A program made the translations under genes and the position numbers. The notes under the pieces were generated by a model. The model ran no database searches, was not told where the DNA came from, and saw nothing but the letters and a program-made list of their open reading frames with translations. From JAAYJR01 sp964611525 (GTDB lineage Bacteria > Bacteroidota > Bacteroidia > Bacteroidales > Prolixibacteraceae), in assembly GCA_964611525.1 (NCBI GenBank), contig CAZTAL010000085.1, positions 15,668 through 79,667 of the forward strand: 64,000 nt of DNA. The letters run 5' to 3'. Shown piece by piece: positions 46,330-55,835 of this stretch (positions within the stretch are counted from its first letter, which is position 1; each line of letters starts with the position of its first letter).

Positions 46330-46342
46330 TTGCCAACTGGCC
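46330..46342. repeat. Left copy of a 13-bp inverted repeat framing the toxin-antitoxin pair
   Basis: TTGCCAACTGGCC here pairs with GGCTAGTTGGCAA at 47004-47016 (12 of 13). Between them is only the DUF433/DUF5615 pair. Could mark the borders of a small mobile or acquired cassette, or be chance. Confidence 0.5.
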
Positions 46343-46350
46343 TTTTAAAT

Positions 46351-46710
46351 TTATAATTCTATTAAATTGATATCATCCCTATCGATCTCAAGTAAAAAGT
46401 TCATTTTGGTGCCAAGTTTCTGAATCACATCAATATTGTCATTAAAAATATTTATTAATTCTTGATTTGGGATGTTACCTAAATTAATCTTAATTAGTTT
46501 CTTAGGTGTTTGTTTAACAAAATACGAGTCCCTAAAATCTGAGTCTTTAGATATAATTACATAATTGTTTTGATCTGCATATTTACATAAGTCAGAATCT
46601 TTGGTCTCCGATTTATCTAAAATCTCATTTACATGTATCGAATCGAAACCTAAAGAAATTAGGTGTTTTGTCAATTTGTAGGAAATATGAACATCGCAAA
46701 GAAATCTCAT
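46351..46710 (-). CDS. DUF5615 PIN-like toxin
   Basis: 119 residues. The PIN-like fold is recognisable from MRFLCDVHISYKLTKHLISL (an acidic start Asp in place), HVNEILDKSETKDSDL with its acidic cluster, and VIISKDSDFRDSYFV (SKDSDF motif typical of DUF5615). Presumed ribonuclease toxin of a type II module. It overlaps the partner's stop by one base (TAATG), so translation is coupled. Confidence 0.87.
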   Translation of the reverse strand: MRFLCDVHISYKLTKHLISLGFDSIHVNEILDKSETKDSDLCKYADQNNYVIISKDSDFRDSYFVKQTPKKLIKINLGNIPNQELINIFNDNIDVIQKLGTKMNFLLEIDRDDINLIEL

Positions 46711-46940
46711 TAGGCGACATCCTTAATTGTATGACCTGATAAATATAATTTTGCAAAATTTAAACTTGCTAAAATATCCTCTTTTTCTAACTCCTTATGG
46801 TCATCAAGTATTTGATCAATAGTCATACCTGATCCCAACATATCAATGATAACCTCAACAGGCCATCTCATCCCCCTTATACATGGTTTACCATGACAGA
46901 TTTCAGAATCAATCGTTATTCTATTTATCAACTTATCCAT
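46710..46940 (-). CDS. DUF433 antitoxin
   Basis: 76 residues: RITIDSEICHGKPCIRGMRWPVEVI is the DUF433 signature (winged-helix-like, ICHGKPCIRG). Members pair with DUF5615 toxins. Short, slightly acidic, ATG at 46940. It is the first gene of the two-gene cassette and probably autoregulates it. Confidence 0.88.
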   Translation of the reverse strand: MDKLINRITIDSEICHGKPCIRGMRWPVEVIIDMLGSGMTIDQILDDHKELEKEDILASLNFAKLYLSGHTIKDVA

Positions 46941-47003
46941 ATCTCAAATTTTATTCAAAGTTAATAATATTTATCCTATTATTTTTAATGTCGGTCATTT
47001 TTT

Positions 47004-47016
47004 GGCTAGTTGGCAA
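47004..47016. repeat. Right copy of the 13-bp inverted repeat
   Basis: GGCTAGTTGGCAA, the partner of 46330-46342, in the 218-bp gap upstream of the NIPSNAP gene. I see no other structure in that gap. Confidence 0.5.
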
Positions 47017-47158
47017 CTTGTTTCCCTTTTGGGGGTACGTTAAACTTCTTTTAAAAGTCATTTTGTTGTAATTGCTTCCGTAAATTATAGTCAATTATTA
47101 TGCCAATATGGCTAATAAATTTTCAGGAATTAGTATATTGGCTAAAAAATTTATAAAA

Positions 47159-47935
47159 ATGAAGAGAAGATCATTTATGAAAAAATCGGCTGTGTTGGCC
47201 GGCTCTGCACTTGCTGCCAATACAATCAATGCCAAACCGACAAATTCTTTAAGTAAAAATTTATATGAACTTAAAGTTTACAGGCTTTCCGGGAGAAACA
47301 GCAAAAACCTGTTGAAAAATTACTACAACAGCGCAGTTATTCCATTTCTTAACAAAAGAGGTGTCAAAGTCGGGGCTTTTAATGAATACAGCATGGAAGA
47401 ACCACCAATGGTTTATATTCTTCATGTCCACGAAGGTCCTGAAGATTACTGGAATACAATCCATGAAATGAAAACAGACAGAACTTTTCTTGATGCTGCT
47501 GAAGAATATTTCAGTCTGCCTGCAAACCAGCCGGTTTTTGAACGGTATGAGACATTTTTACTTGAAGCTTTCAATTCCATCCCGGATATGAGGATGCCTT
47601 CCAAAAACAGGAACTTATTTGAGCTTCGTACTTATGAAAGTTATAATGAAGATGCATTAAGAAGAAAAGTGAAAATGTTTAATAATGAAGAACTTCCTTT
47701 ATTTGAAAAGGTCGGACTTCATCCGGTGTTTTTCGGCGAGATACTTGCCGGCCGCCATATGCCTGCCCTTACCTACATGTTGTGGTTTAAGGATATGGAA
47801 GAACGGGAAACCAACTGGAATAAATTCAGAAACAGTGAGGAATGGGGAAAAATGAGCGTTAAAGAAGAATATGCAAATACAGTAAGTAAAGTAAATAAAA
47901 AATTTCTGGTGCCGGCGGATTATAGTCAGATATAG
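47159..47935 (+). CDS. NIPSNAP-family protein with Tat-like signal
   Basis: 258 residues from the ATG at 47159. The N terminus MKRRSFMKKSAVLAGSALAA resembles a twin-arginine signal (RR-S-F-M-K). Two NIPSNAP-type ferredoxin-like domains follow: about 35-140 (LYELKVYRLSG, NYYNSAVIPFLNKRGVKVG) and 147-258 (LFELRTYESYNE, YMLWFKDMEERE). The function is unknown; such pairs accompany carbohydrate-degrading loci in Bacteroidota. An in-frame ATG at 47108 would add 17 residues ahead of the signal and is less likely. Confidence 0.82.
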   Translation: MKRRSFMKKSAVLAGSALAANTINAKPTNSLSKNLYELKVYRLSGRNSKNLLKNYYNSAVIPFLNKRGVKVGAFNEYSMEEPPMVYILHVHEGPEDYWNTIHEMKTDRTFLDAAEEYFSLPANQPVFERYETFLLEAFNSIPDMRMPSKNRNLFELRTYESYNEDALRRKVKMFNNEELPLFEKVGLHPVFFGEILAGRHMPALTYMLWFKDMEERETNWNKFRNSEEWGKMSVKEEYANTVSKVNKKFLVPADYSQI

Positions 47936-47999
47936 TTATTCAAGTCAAGTACTTTGCGCCATTTTGGGTCCATTCTCATAGATAATTATAAAATTTTAA

Positions 48000-50027
48000 A
48001 TGTATATGATAATATTAAAAAAGGAATTTAGTTTCTGGATGATCTTCATGCTGATTATTACGCCCGGCGTCATTTTTTCACAAAATGCATTTACATTCGA
48101 TAAATATCATATTAACAGCGAAGTTCGTGAATTTTTAAATGAACTAAGGCAAATCCGGCCTGATCAGGTCAAACTTCATACCCTTGCAACAAGTCCCGGA
48201 GGAGAACCGGTTACTGTAATTGAAATTGGCGCTGACAAAACAGATGTACCTGCAATCTTTGCAGGGGCTAATTTTGAAGGTAATATGCCTCTGGCTGTGG
48301 AAGGAGCTCTTAAGCTTGCCAGAATGATAATCGACTCAGCAAAATATACATCCTCTTTAAAATGGTATATATTGCCGCTTCCTAATCCTGATGCTGCCAA
48401 AGGTTTCTTTGAGGATATCAAATATAATCGTTCGGTAAATGATTTCAGTATTAATGACGATGCGGATGATTCTGTAAATGAGGATGGTTATGACGATCTG
48501 AACGGAGACGGCTTCATTACCTTTATGCGAAAGAAAAGTATGGAGGGTACTCATATTATATCTCATAAGGATACAAGAATAATGGTTAAGGCGGATATTG
48601 ATAACGCCGAACGTGGTAAGTACAGATTATATACTGAAGGAGTTGATAATGACGGAGACGGAGAGTACAATGAGGATGGTGAAGGAGGAATTAATCCCGG
48701 AATTACTTTCCCTCATTTGTTCCCGGCAGATAAAAAGGAAGCAGGATTATGGCCGGGACAATCACCTGAGGTATATGGAATAATGAAATTTATTTACGAT
48801 CATCCCGAGATAATCATGGTTTATACTCTGGGAAGCTCTGATTTTTGTCTTGTGCCCCCCAAGGCCGGAAGAAAAGGAGATACATCATCCGATAAAGTTA
48901 AAATCCCTGCTCGTTATGCCAGGATGTTCGGAGTGGATGCTTCGGAAACCTTTACAATGGATGAGGTTATTGATATGTTCAGGGAACATGTACCCGACGG
49001 AGAAAGGTTTACTCCTCATACTGTTGCAAATATTCTGGGACTGGGAGCTGCTGTTAATCCTTTGAAAAGAGACCTTGAATTTTATGAAAAATTTTCAGTT
49101 GAATATAAAAAGTATCTGAAATCAAAAAATTTCAATCTAAGTCGCCTTGATCCCCAACCTGCCAAAAATGGCTCATTTGAACTTTGGGCATATTATCATC
49201 TGGGAGTTCCATCCTTTAGCATGAATTTATTCAGGGTTCCTAAAACTGATGAAAATAATAAGACGAAGGATCACGGTTTTTTGTCACTCGATGAAGTCAG
49301 AGACATGGATTCGGAAGAATTCCTTAAGCTGGATAAAGAAAAGATTGCTACTTTTCTGAAGTCTGATAATGCAACTGAAAAATATAATGCCGTTGATATT
49401 GTTGATATGATAAAATCGGGCAAAACAACTCCAAAGAAATTAGCAGAAATGCTGGAAGAATTGAAAGAATCTGAAAAAGAAAAGAAATTCAGTCAGAAGG
49501 ATAAGGCACTGCTTGCCTGGTCTGAGAAAGAATGGGACGGAAATGGCTTTGCGGACTGGCAGAAATATGATCATCCTGAATTGGGCGAAGTTGAAATCGG
49601 GGGATTTATTCCATATTTTGAAACAACTCCCAAACCTGTTCATATTGATTCTTTATTAGATATCCAGCTTCCATGGTTGTTGCATCTTACAGAGAAATTA
49701 CCCCGTATAGCCTTTGCGGATGAAAAAATTACGGATTTGGGTGCCGGGGTATACAAACTGGAACTTTTTGTTGAAAACAGGGGTTATCTTCCCTACCCGA
49801 TTGCTATGGGACAGCGTAATAATCAGCCTGCACCGGTAGTGGTAATTCTCGAGGGGGAATTTGAACTGCTGGAAGGAATTAAACGTGAGCCCCTCGGACC
49901 AATTGGCGGTAATCAGGTGAAAAAAATCAGTTGGTTGTTGAGAACAGAAAAGAAAATTGATATTTCAGCAAAAATTGAATCGGCGGTTTTGGGTGAAACG
50001 ATAAAATATGTTAGTATTGGCGGTTGA
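48000..50027 (+). CDS. M14-type carboxypeptidase homologue without catalytic residues
   Basis: 675 residues with signal peptide (about 10-28). It aligns with the next gene over its whole length, including the C-terminal domain (WQKYDHPELGEVEIGGF), but every catalytic position differs: the zinc motif H..E becomes E93..M96 (NFEGNM), the DPNRN Arg becomes Ile235 (NPGIT), the second zinc His becomes Gly278, and the catalytic Glu becomes Asn in FSMNLF. Asp-rich DxDGD loops (160-171, 216-228) remain. An inactive binding or regulatory homologue is inferred. The extra about 100 Lys/Glu-rich residues (about 430-500) are unique. Confidence 0.85.
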   Translation: MYMIILKKEFSFWMIFMLIITPGVIFSQNAFTFDKYHINSEVREFLNELRQIRPDQVKLHTLATSPGGEPVTVIEIGADKTDVPAIFAGANFEGNMPLAVEGALKLARMIIDSAKYTSSLKWYILPLPNPDAAKGFFEDIKYNRSVNDFSINDDADDSVNEDGYDDLNGDGFITFMRKKSMEGTHIISHKDTRIMVKADIDNAERGKYRLYTEGVDNDGDGEYNEDGEGGINPGITFPHLFPADKKEAGLWPGQSPEVYGIMKFIYDHPEIIMVYTLGSSDFCLVPPKAGRKGDTSSDKVKIPARYARMFGVDASETFTMDEVIDMFREHVPDGERFTPHTVANILGLGAAVNPLKRDLEFYEKFSVEYKKYLKSKNFNLSRLDPQPAKNGSFELWAYYHLGVPSFSMNLFRVPKTDENNKTKDHGFLSLDEVRDMDSEEFLKLDKEKIATFLKSDNATEKYNAVDIVDMIKSGKTTPKKLAEMLEELKESEKEKKFSQKDKALLAWSEKEWDGNGFADWQKYDHPELGEVEIGGFIPYFETTPKPVHIDSLLDIQLPWLLHLTEKLPRIAFADEKITDLGAGVYKLELFVENRGYLPYPIAMGQRNNQPAPVVVILEGEFELLEGIKREPLGPIGGNQVKKISWLLRTEKKIDISAKIESAVLGETIKYVSIGG

Positions 50028-50168
50028 TCATGAAAACGAATGTGAACTTTTTTATACAAAAGTTATAAAAAGCAAATGTTTAAAAAAGTTTATGTGAGAG
50101 CAAAGCGGTTCCATATGTTCTCAAATTTTTGATTAGTTTTTTTAAAATAATTATGAAATTATAAACAG

Positions 50169-51893
50169 ATGAAAAATCTATATTTATTATTTGTATTATT
50201 TCCACTTGCCATTGTCGCTCAGCCGCCGGACAATGACAAAATTGAAGTACCGCTGCGATTCGACCGTTATTATGATTATAGTGAAGTGGTTGAAGCACTC
50301 AGGGTATTACATGAAGCTTATCCTGAATTTACACAACTGGATGTAGTTGGTAAAAGCGAGGAAAACAGGGAAATTTATGCACTTACTATCAATAATCCCG
50401 AAACCGGTGAAGAGCTTGATAAACCCGGTGTCTATATAGATGGAAATATTCACGGTAATGAGATTCAGGCAGGTGAAGTATGCCTGTATTATGCAAATAT
50501 GCTTTTAACAAGGTATAACGAAAATGAAACTATTAAAGAGGCGGTTGACAGAAATGCCCATTATATTATTCCGGTGGTTAATGTTGACGGACGATATCAT
50601 TTTTTCAACGATGCCAACACTCCTCATACAAATAGGAGTTTGAGGGTTCCTAGAGATGATGATAACGACGGACTTTTCGATGAGGATGCTCCTGATGATT
50701 TAGACGGTGACGGCAATATTTGTCAAATGCGCATAAAAGACGAGTTCGGTAAATACAAGGCTGATCCTGAAGATCCCAGGATCATGGTCAGGGTCATACC
50801 GGGAGAAAAAGGAGAATATACTCTTTTGGGATATGAGGGTATCGATAATGATAAAGACGGACGTTTTAATGAAGATGCTGAAGGTTATCTCGATCCGAAT
50901 CGCAACTGGGGTTATAAGTGGATGCCTCCCTATGTACAGCGCGGAGCAGGCAATTTTCCTCTTTCAGGGGTCGGACTGAAAGCAATAGAAGATTATATTT
51001 CCGCCCGGCCTAATATCATTGTAGGATATGCTTTTCACAATACGGGCGGCATGTGGCTGAGAGTTCCGGCGGAAAAATCAATATATATACATCCCTCCGA
51101 TATTGCAGCATATGATGTTATTGGTAAAAAAGCGGAAAAAATTACACCCGGTTATGTGTATAAACCGTCATATCAACTATATCCTACTTATGGTGATTTT
51201 GTTTCACATCTTTATTTTATACACGGGATAATTGCCTTTACCGGCGAACTATTTATGAGGGAGCAGGAAACATACAAAAAAACAAGCGGTGAAAAAGAAG
51301 TGCCGCCGGACAGTCATTCCCGGACAGCAAGAAACAGAGAGCTGTTAAAATTTAATGATCATCTTGCGCAGGGTGAACTCTATAAAGACTGGCAAAAATA
51401 TGATCATCCCACTTACGGAGAAATTGAGATAGGCGGCTGGGTAAAAATGAGTTCACGTTTGCCCCATCCTTTCATGTTACCGGAACTCGTGCATCGTAAC
51501 GCATCCGTTGTATTGCTTTCGGCAGGACAAACCCCCGAAATAGAAATGGATATCTTTGATATAAAGCAGATTGATAATAATCTTCACCGAATTCGGGTCA
51601 GGCTGCATAATAAAAAAGGATTGCCCTCGATAACAGCCTATGCGGCAGATAAAAATCTTTATACTGAAGATATGCTTAAAGTGACCGGCGTTGAGGTTGT
51701 TGCCGGAGGTAAGATCACTGATCTGCGGCTCGAAAAAGTTAAATACAAAAAAAATAAACCTGAGATACAGTTCTTTGCAATTCCCGGCTATGAAAAGGCT
51801 GAATATCAGTTTTTAATAAAAGGAAAAGGTAATGTGAAATTTACTTATGAGTCGCGCAAAGCAAAAAATATTACTCAAAAAATAACACTATGA
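50169..51893 (+). CDS. M14 zinc carboxypeptidase, exported
   Basis: 574 residues with signal peptide (about 1-18, ends IVAQ). Complete M14 active site: HGNE (H95, E98), DPNRN with R245, H290 in YAFHNTGG, and catalytic E360 in FTGELF. Asp-rich calcium-like loops (DDDNDGLFDED 163-173, DNDKDGRFNED 226-236) are unusual inserts. The C terminus is a beta-rich domain. It likely trims peptides or peptide-linked polymers in the periplasm or outside; the preceding homologue may be its inactive partner. Confidence 0.9.
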   Translation: MKNLYLLFVLFPLAIVAQPPDNDKIEVPLRFDRYYDYSEVVEALRVLHEAYPEFTQLDVVGKSEENREIYALTINNPETGEELDKPGVYIDGNIHGNEIQAGEVCLYYANMLLTRYNENETIKEAVDRNAHYIIPVVNVDGRYHFFNDANTPHTNRSLRVPRDDDNDGLFDEDAPDDLDGDGNICQMRIKDEFGKYKADPEDPRIMVRVIPGEKGEYTLLGYEGIDNDKDGRFNEDAEGYLDPNRNWGYKWMPPYVQRGAGNFPLSGVGLKAIEDYISARPNIIVGYAFHNTGGMWLRVPAEKSIYIHPSDIAAYDVIGKKAEKITPGYVYKPSYQLYPTYGDFVSHLYFIHGIIAFTGELFMREQETYKKTSGEKEVPPDSHSRTARNRELLKFNDHLAQGELYKDWQKYDHPTYGEIEIGGWVKMSSRLPHPFMLPELVHRNASVVLLSAGQTPEIEMDIFDIKQIDNNLHRIRVRLHNKKGLPSITAYAADKNLYTEDMLKVTGVEVVAGGKITDLRLEKVKYKKNKPEIQFFAIPGYEKAEYQFLIKGKGNVKFTYESRKAKNITQKITL

Positions 51894-51923
51894 AACGAGC
51901 ATATAAAATAAAGGTTTGAACAG

Positions 51924-52955
51924 ATGAAAGCATTGGTACTTGAAAGCTACAAGCAACTTAATTACAGAGATTTTCCTGATCCCGAAATAAATAACGGTGA
52001 GGTACTGATTGAAGTGAAGGCCTGCGGTATATGCGGTAGCGATGTTCACGGGATGGACGGCAGCACAGGTCGAAGAAAACCTCCTCTCGTTATGGGACAT
52101 GAAGCTTCAGGTATAATTATCGATAAAGGAAGTGATGTAAAAGACTGGCATATAGGTGACAGAGTTACGTTTGATTCGACGGTTTATCTGCTAAATGACT
52201 GGTTTACACTAAAAGGACGTTATAATCTGAGTGACAACAGACAGGTACTTGGGGTTTCTCCGGGTGAATACCGTCGTCACGGTGCATTTGCAGAAAAGGT
52301 GGCAGTGCCCCAACATATACTTTACCGTATTCCCGAAGGAGTTTCTTTTATAGAAGCTGCAATGGTTGAACCGGTTGCTGTTGCTGCACATGCAATTAAT
52401 AATTCCCGTATGGATCCCGGAAGCAGCGCACTTGTGGCCGGTACCGGCATGGTAGGTATTTTTATAGTCAGGTTGCTGAAAATATTTGGAGCTGATCCGG
52501 TTATTGCATTTGATATTGATAATAATAAACTGGATATGGCGTGTGATTTTGGAGCCGATTTTGTCTTTAACACAAAAGATAACAATACTGCTTTAGAGAT
52601 ACTCAAACTGACTAAAAACCGTGGTGCCGACATTGCTTTTGAAGCAGTGGGAATAAGCGAAACAGTTGAGTTGTGTTTAAATAACATCCGGAAAGGAGGA
52701 ACAGCCGTACTGGTAGGAAATCTCTCACCAAAGATTGAATTCCCTTTGCAAAATATAGTCACCCGTGAAATTACAGTACAGGGCAGTTGCGCTATCAATG
52801 GTGAATATGAACTGGTTCTTGACTTACTGGCTGCTAAGAAGCTGGAAGTAGATAAATTAATATCAACTGTAGCCCCTTTGTCGGAAGGTGCCGAATGGTT
52901 TAACCGTTTGTATAATAAAGAACCGGGATTAAATAAGATTATTCTCACTCCTTAA
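51924..52955 (+). CDS. MDR-type zinc dehydrogenase lacking the structural zinc site
   Basis: 343 residues. Catalytic zinc residues C37 (CGICGSDVH) and H59/E60 (GHEASG) are present, as is the Rossmann VAGTGMVGIFIVRL. The loop that normally holds four structural-zinc Cys (residues 84-104 here) has none. Otherwise it resembles threonine/sorbitol dehydrogenase-like proteins. It probably oxidises a polyol or sugar alcohol in this carbohydrate-rich gene run. It starts 30 bp after the M14 gene. Confidence 0.87.
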   Translation: MKALVLESYKQLNYRDFPDPEINNGEVLIEVKACGICGSDVHGMDGSTGRRKPPLVMGHEASGIIIDKGSDVKDWHIGDRVTFDSTVYLLNDWFTLKGRYNLSDNRQVLGVSPGEYRRHGAFAEKVAVPQHILYRIPEGVSFIEAAMVEPVAVAAHAINNSRMDPGSSALVAGTGMVGIFIVRLLKIFGADPVIAFDIDNNKLDMACDFGADFVFNTKDNNTALEILKLTKNRGADIAFEAVGISETVELCLNNIRKGGTAVLVGNLSPKIEFPLQNIVTREITVQGSCAINGEYELVLDLLAAKKLEVDKLISTVAPLSEGAEWFNRLYNKEPGLNKIILTP

Positions 52956-53195
52956 GTGATGGTAATGATTTTTAGCAATTATTTACTTTAATGGAAGCTT
53001 TTTTTCTGCATACATTTTTCAGTTACAGAAAAAAAGTATGTAGGGTTTAAAAGTTAAAACGAGTTACGTAGCATTATTTATAAATATATAATATTTTTAA
53101 TGATGATCCTTTTCTTGCCTATTAAATAAACATTTGTAATGAGAAAAAAACCGTTGGATAAATAAATGATAATTAATTTTTTAAAATATATTTGA

Positions 53196-54323
53196 ATGAA
53201 TTCAAAGCAATACAACGTTGCCATTCTTGGTTGCGGAAAAGTTGCCCATTTGCATGCAAAAGCCGTTCAGAATTTGCAAAATGCCAACCTCGCTGCAGTA
53301 TGGAGTCGTACAGAAAGATCAGCAATAGAATTTGCACGTCAATATAAAACAGAATCATTTGAGGATATTTCACAAATGATAGCTGAAAAACATATTGATC
53401 TGTCCATTATATGCACTCCTCATCCTTTTCACCGTGATCCTGCTATAGCTGCCGCAAAAGCAGGCTCCCATATAATTGTTGAAAAACCACTGGCTTCCGA
53501 ATTGAAAGATTGTGATGCAATTATTGAAGCAAGTAAAAATAATAATGTTAAGCTTGGTGTTATTAGTCAGCGCCGCTGGTATAAACCTGTTAGCAGGGTA
53601 AAAGAGGCAATTGATGTAGGGAAAATAGGAAAACCTGTTTTTGGTACTGTTAACATGCTGGGCTGGAGAGATAAAAAATATTATGATGCTGATAAATGGC
53701 GTGGAACATGGAATATGGAAGGTGGTGGTGTTCTCATTAACCAGGCTCCCCACCAACTCGATATATTGCTTTGGTATATGGGTAAAGCCGCTGAAGTTTA
53801 CGGTATCTGGAGAAATCTTAATCATCCTTACATAGAGGTAGAGGATACATCTCTTGCTATTATTAAATTCAAAAATGGTGGTATTGGTAATATAATAGTC
53901 AGTAATTCACAAAAACCGGGCATTTTCGGAAAAGTTCATGTTCATGGTGAAAATGGTGCCTCGGTTGGTGTGCAGACCGATGGTGGTGCAATGTTCGTAG
54001 CAGGCATGTCGACTGTTCAGGAGCCGCCTGTTAATGATCTGTGGACTGTGCCGGGCGAAGAAAAATATCTTGAAAAATGGGTAAAAGAAGATTCTGATTT
54101 TTTTAATTCAATTGATGCAACTGTTTATTATATGGAACAACAAATAGAAGATTTTCTCGAGGCATTGGAAGATGACAGGGAACCATTGATAACGGGTGAG
54201 GACGGACGGCTTACTGTTGAACTTATAACTGCTGTCTACAGGTCAGCACGTGATAATATGCCAGTAAAATTACCCTTAAGTCCAGAGTTAGGAAGGAACG
54301 ACATGGACGGAAGATTAAAATAA
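53196..54323 (+). CDS. Gfo/Idh/MocA-family oxidoreductase
   Basis: 375 residues, N-terminal Rossmann domain (VAILGCGKVAHLHAKA) and the conserved EKPLA segment (IVEKPLASELKD) with the catalytic Lys. The C-terminal domain has NMEGGGVLINQAPHQLDILLWYMG, where the GG..INQ..H pattern is conserved. NAD(P)-dependent oxidation of a sugar or sugar derivative is likely. The 240-bp upstream gap (52956-53195) holds a CTTTTTTTCTG/CAGAAAAAAAG stem near 52998-53036. Confidence 0.9.
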   Translation: MNSKQYNVAILGCGKVAHLHAKAVQNLQNANLAAVWSRTERSAIEFARQYKTESFEDISQMIAEKHIDLSIICTPHPFHRDPAIAAAKAGSHIIVEKPLASELKDCDAIIEASKNNNVKLGVISQRRWYKPVSRVKEAIDVGKIGKPVFGTVNMLGWRDKKYYDADKWRGTWNMEGGGVLINQAPHQLDILLWYMGKAAEVYGIWRNLNHPYIEVEDTSLAIIKFKNGGIGNIIVSNSQKPGIFGKVHVHGENGASVGVQTDGGAMFVAGMSTVQEPPVNDLWTVPGEEKYLEKWVKEDSDFFNSIDATVYYMEQQIEDFLEALEDDREPLITGEDGRLTVELITAVYRSARDNMPVKLPLSPELGRNDMDGRLK

Positions 54324-54356
54324 AATTTAATTTCAATTTCATAAAAATAATTAGCC

Positions 54357-55718
54357 ATGATCAACATTTGTAAAAAATTATTACTGCGGGGCGGCTTAAT
54401 GTATGCCCTGATTTTTCTGTTGCAGACCGCTGAAGCTATTGAAAAAAAGCTAAATCCGAATATACTGGTTATACTGGTAGATGATCTCGGCTATGGGGAT
54501 TTATCAATAAACGGAGGAAAGGACATTCAAACTCCTAATATTGATATGCTGTTTGAAAAGGGAATGCAGTTTACAAATTTCTATGCCAACTGCACTGTCT
54601 GTTCGCCCACGAGGGCAAGCCTTATGACAGGTTGCTATCCTGATATAGCCGGTGTCCCTGGCGTGATACGTACGCACGATACAAATAGTTGGGGGTATTT
54701 AAGGGAGGATTTAGTTACCTTGCCAGAGGAATTAAAACGTGCAGGATATGAAACTGCTATTATAGGTAAGTGGCATCTGGGACTTGAATCGCCCAATAAG
54801 CCCAACGAGCGTGGATTTGATTATTTCAAAGGTTTTTTAGGTGATATGATGGATGATTACTGGACACACCTGAGACATGGAAATAATTATATGAGACTTA
54901 ATGATAAGGAAATAGATCCTGAAGGACATGCAACAGACCTTTTTACAGAATGGGCAGTTGATTATTTAAATCAACGTGCAGATAAAAAAGATACTCCTTT
55001 CTTTTTGTATCTAGCCTATAATGCCCCTCATTTTCCTATTCAACCACCTGATGAATGGCTGGAAAAAGTAAAAAATCGTGAAGGGAATATAGAAGAAAAG
55101 AGAGCTAAGAATGTAGCTTTTGTAGAGCATCTTGATAGTGGAATTGGCCGGGTTATGAAAGCTCTCAGAACATCAGGCAAAGAAAAAAATACATTAATAA
55201 TATTTTCCTCCGATAACGGGGGACATCTTCCCAGCGGGGCGTCAAACGGTGACTTACGAGGAGGTAAACAGGATATGTATGAAGGGGGAATAAAAGTGCC
55301 AACGTGTTTTGTTTGGAAGGAATTCATAAAATCCGGAACCAAATGCGGTAATCTTGGACTGACAATGGATATTTATCCGACTCTTTGTGAAATTGCAGGT
55401 TTGGAGCCACAGCACCAAACAGATGGAATGAGTCTTTTCCGGAGTCTGAGAGGAAAGAATCAGGTCACGGACAGCCGTATAGTATTTTTTATGCGCAGGG
55501 AGGGTGGTTCATATGGTGGCCTCTGTTATTATGCTGCACGACTGGGCAATTACAAGTTGGTTCAGAATACTCCTTTTGAGCCAATGCAGCTGTTTAACCT
55601 TGAAACTGATCCCGGTGAACAAATTCCATTAAAATCCTCTTCGGAAAAATTTAAAAATTTAAAATACAGATTGTCACAACATATTCGCAGGGCAGGAAAA
55701 ATACCCTGGCAAAAATAA
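54357..55718 (+). CDS. Sulfatase (type I, formylglycine dependent)
   Basis: 453 residues with signal peptide (about 1-27, MYALIFLLQTAEA). The sulfatase signature CSPTRASLMTG gives the formylglycine Cys at C82; metal-site DDLGYGDL (42-49) and GKWHLG are present, as is SSDNGGHLP. A Cys-type enzyme needs FGE or anSME maturation, which must be encoded elsewhere. It desulfates glycans or sugars in the periplasm; together with the fucosidase it suggests a sulfated fucose-containing substrate. Confidence 0.92.
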   Translation: MINICKKLLLRGGLMYALIFLLQTAEAIEKKLNPNILVILVDDLGYGDLSINGGKDIQTPNIDMLFEKGMQFTNFYANCTVCSPTRASLMTGCYPDIAGVPGVIRTHDTNSWGYLREDLVTLPEELKRAGYETAIIGKWHLGLESPNKPNERGFDYFKGFLGDMMDDYWTHLRHGNNYMRLNDKEIDPEGHATDLFTEWAVDYLNQRADKKDTPFFLYLAYNAPHFPIQPPDEWLEKVKNREGNIEEKRAKNVAFVEHLDSGIGRVMKALRTSGKEKNTLIIFSSDNGGHLPSGASNGDLRGGKQDMYEGGIKVPTCFVWKEFIKSGTKCGNLGLTMDIYPTLCEIAGLEPQHQTDGMSLFRSLRGKNQVTDSRIVFFMRREGGSYGGLCYYAARLGNYKLVQNTPFEPMQLFNLETDPGEQIPLKSSSEKFKNLKYRLSQHIRRAGKIPWQK

Positions 55719-55835
55719 ATGCATATAACTTCTACCCTAAGGTTAAATTTTTTTAGAAAAATAAAAACAGAGTGCCACCCTAAGGGTAAAAAATTAAAGG
55801 GTAAAAAACTTATCATAAATAATATTCATAATAAT

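Noticed and set aside
46351..46940. A larger mobile element around the toxin-antitoxin pair
   Set aside because: No transposase, integrase or target duplication is visible, and only a 13-bp inverted repeat was found, so I kept it as a finding rather than a mobile element.
52322..52948. 208-residue minus-strand frame inside the dehydrogenase gene
   Set aside because: It is antisense to the MDR Rossmann domain; no motif of its own is visible and codon usage follows the plus strand.
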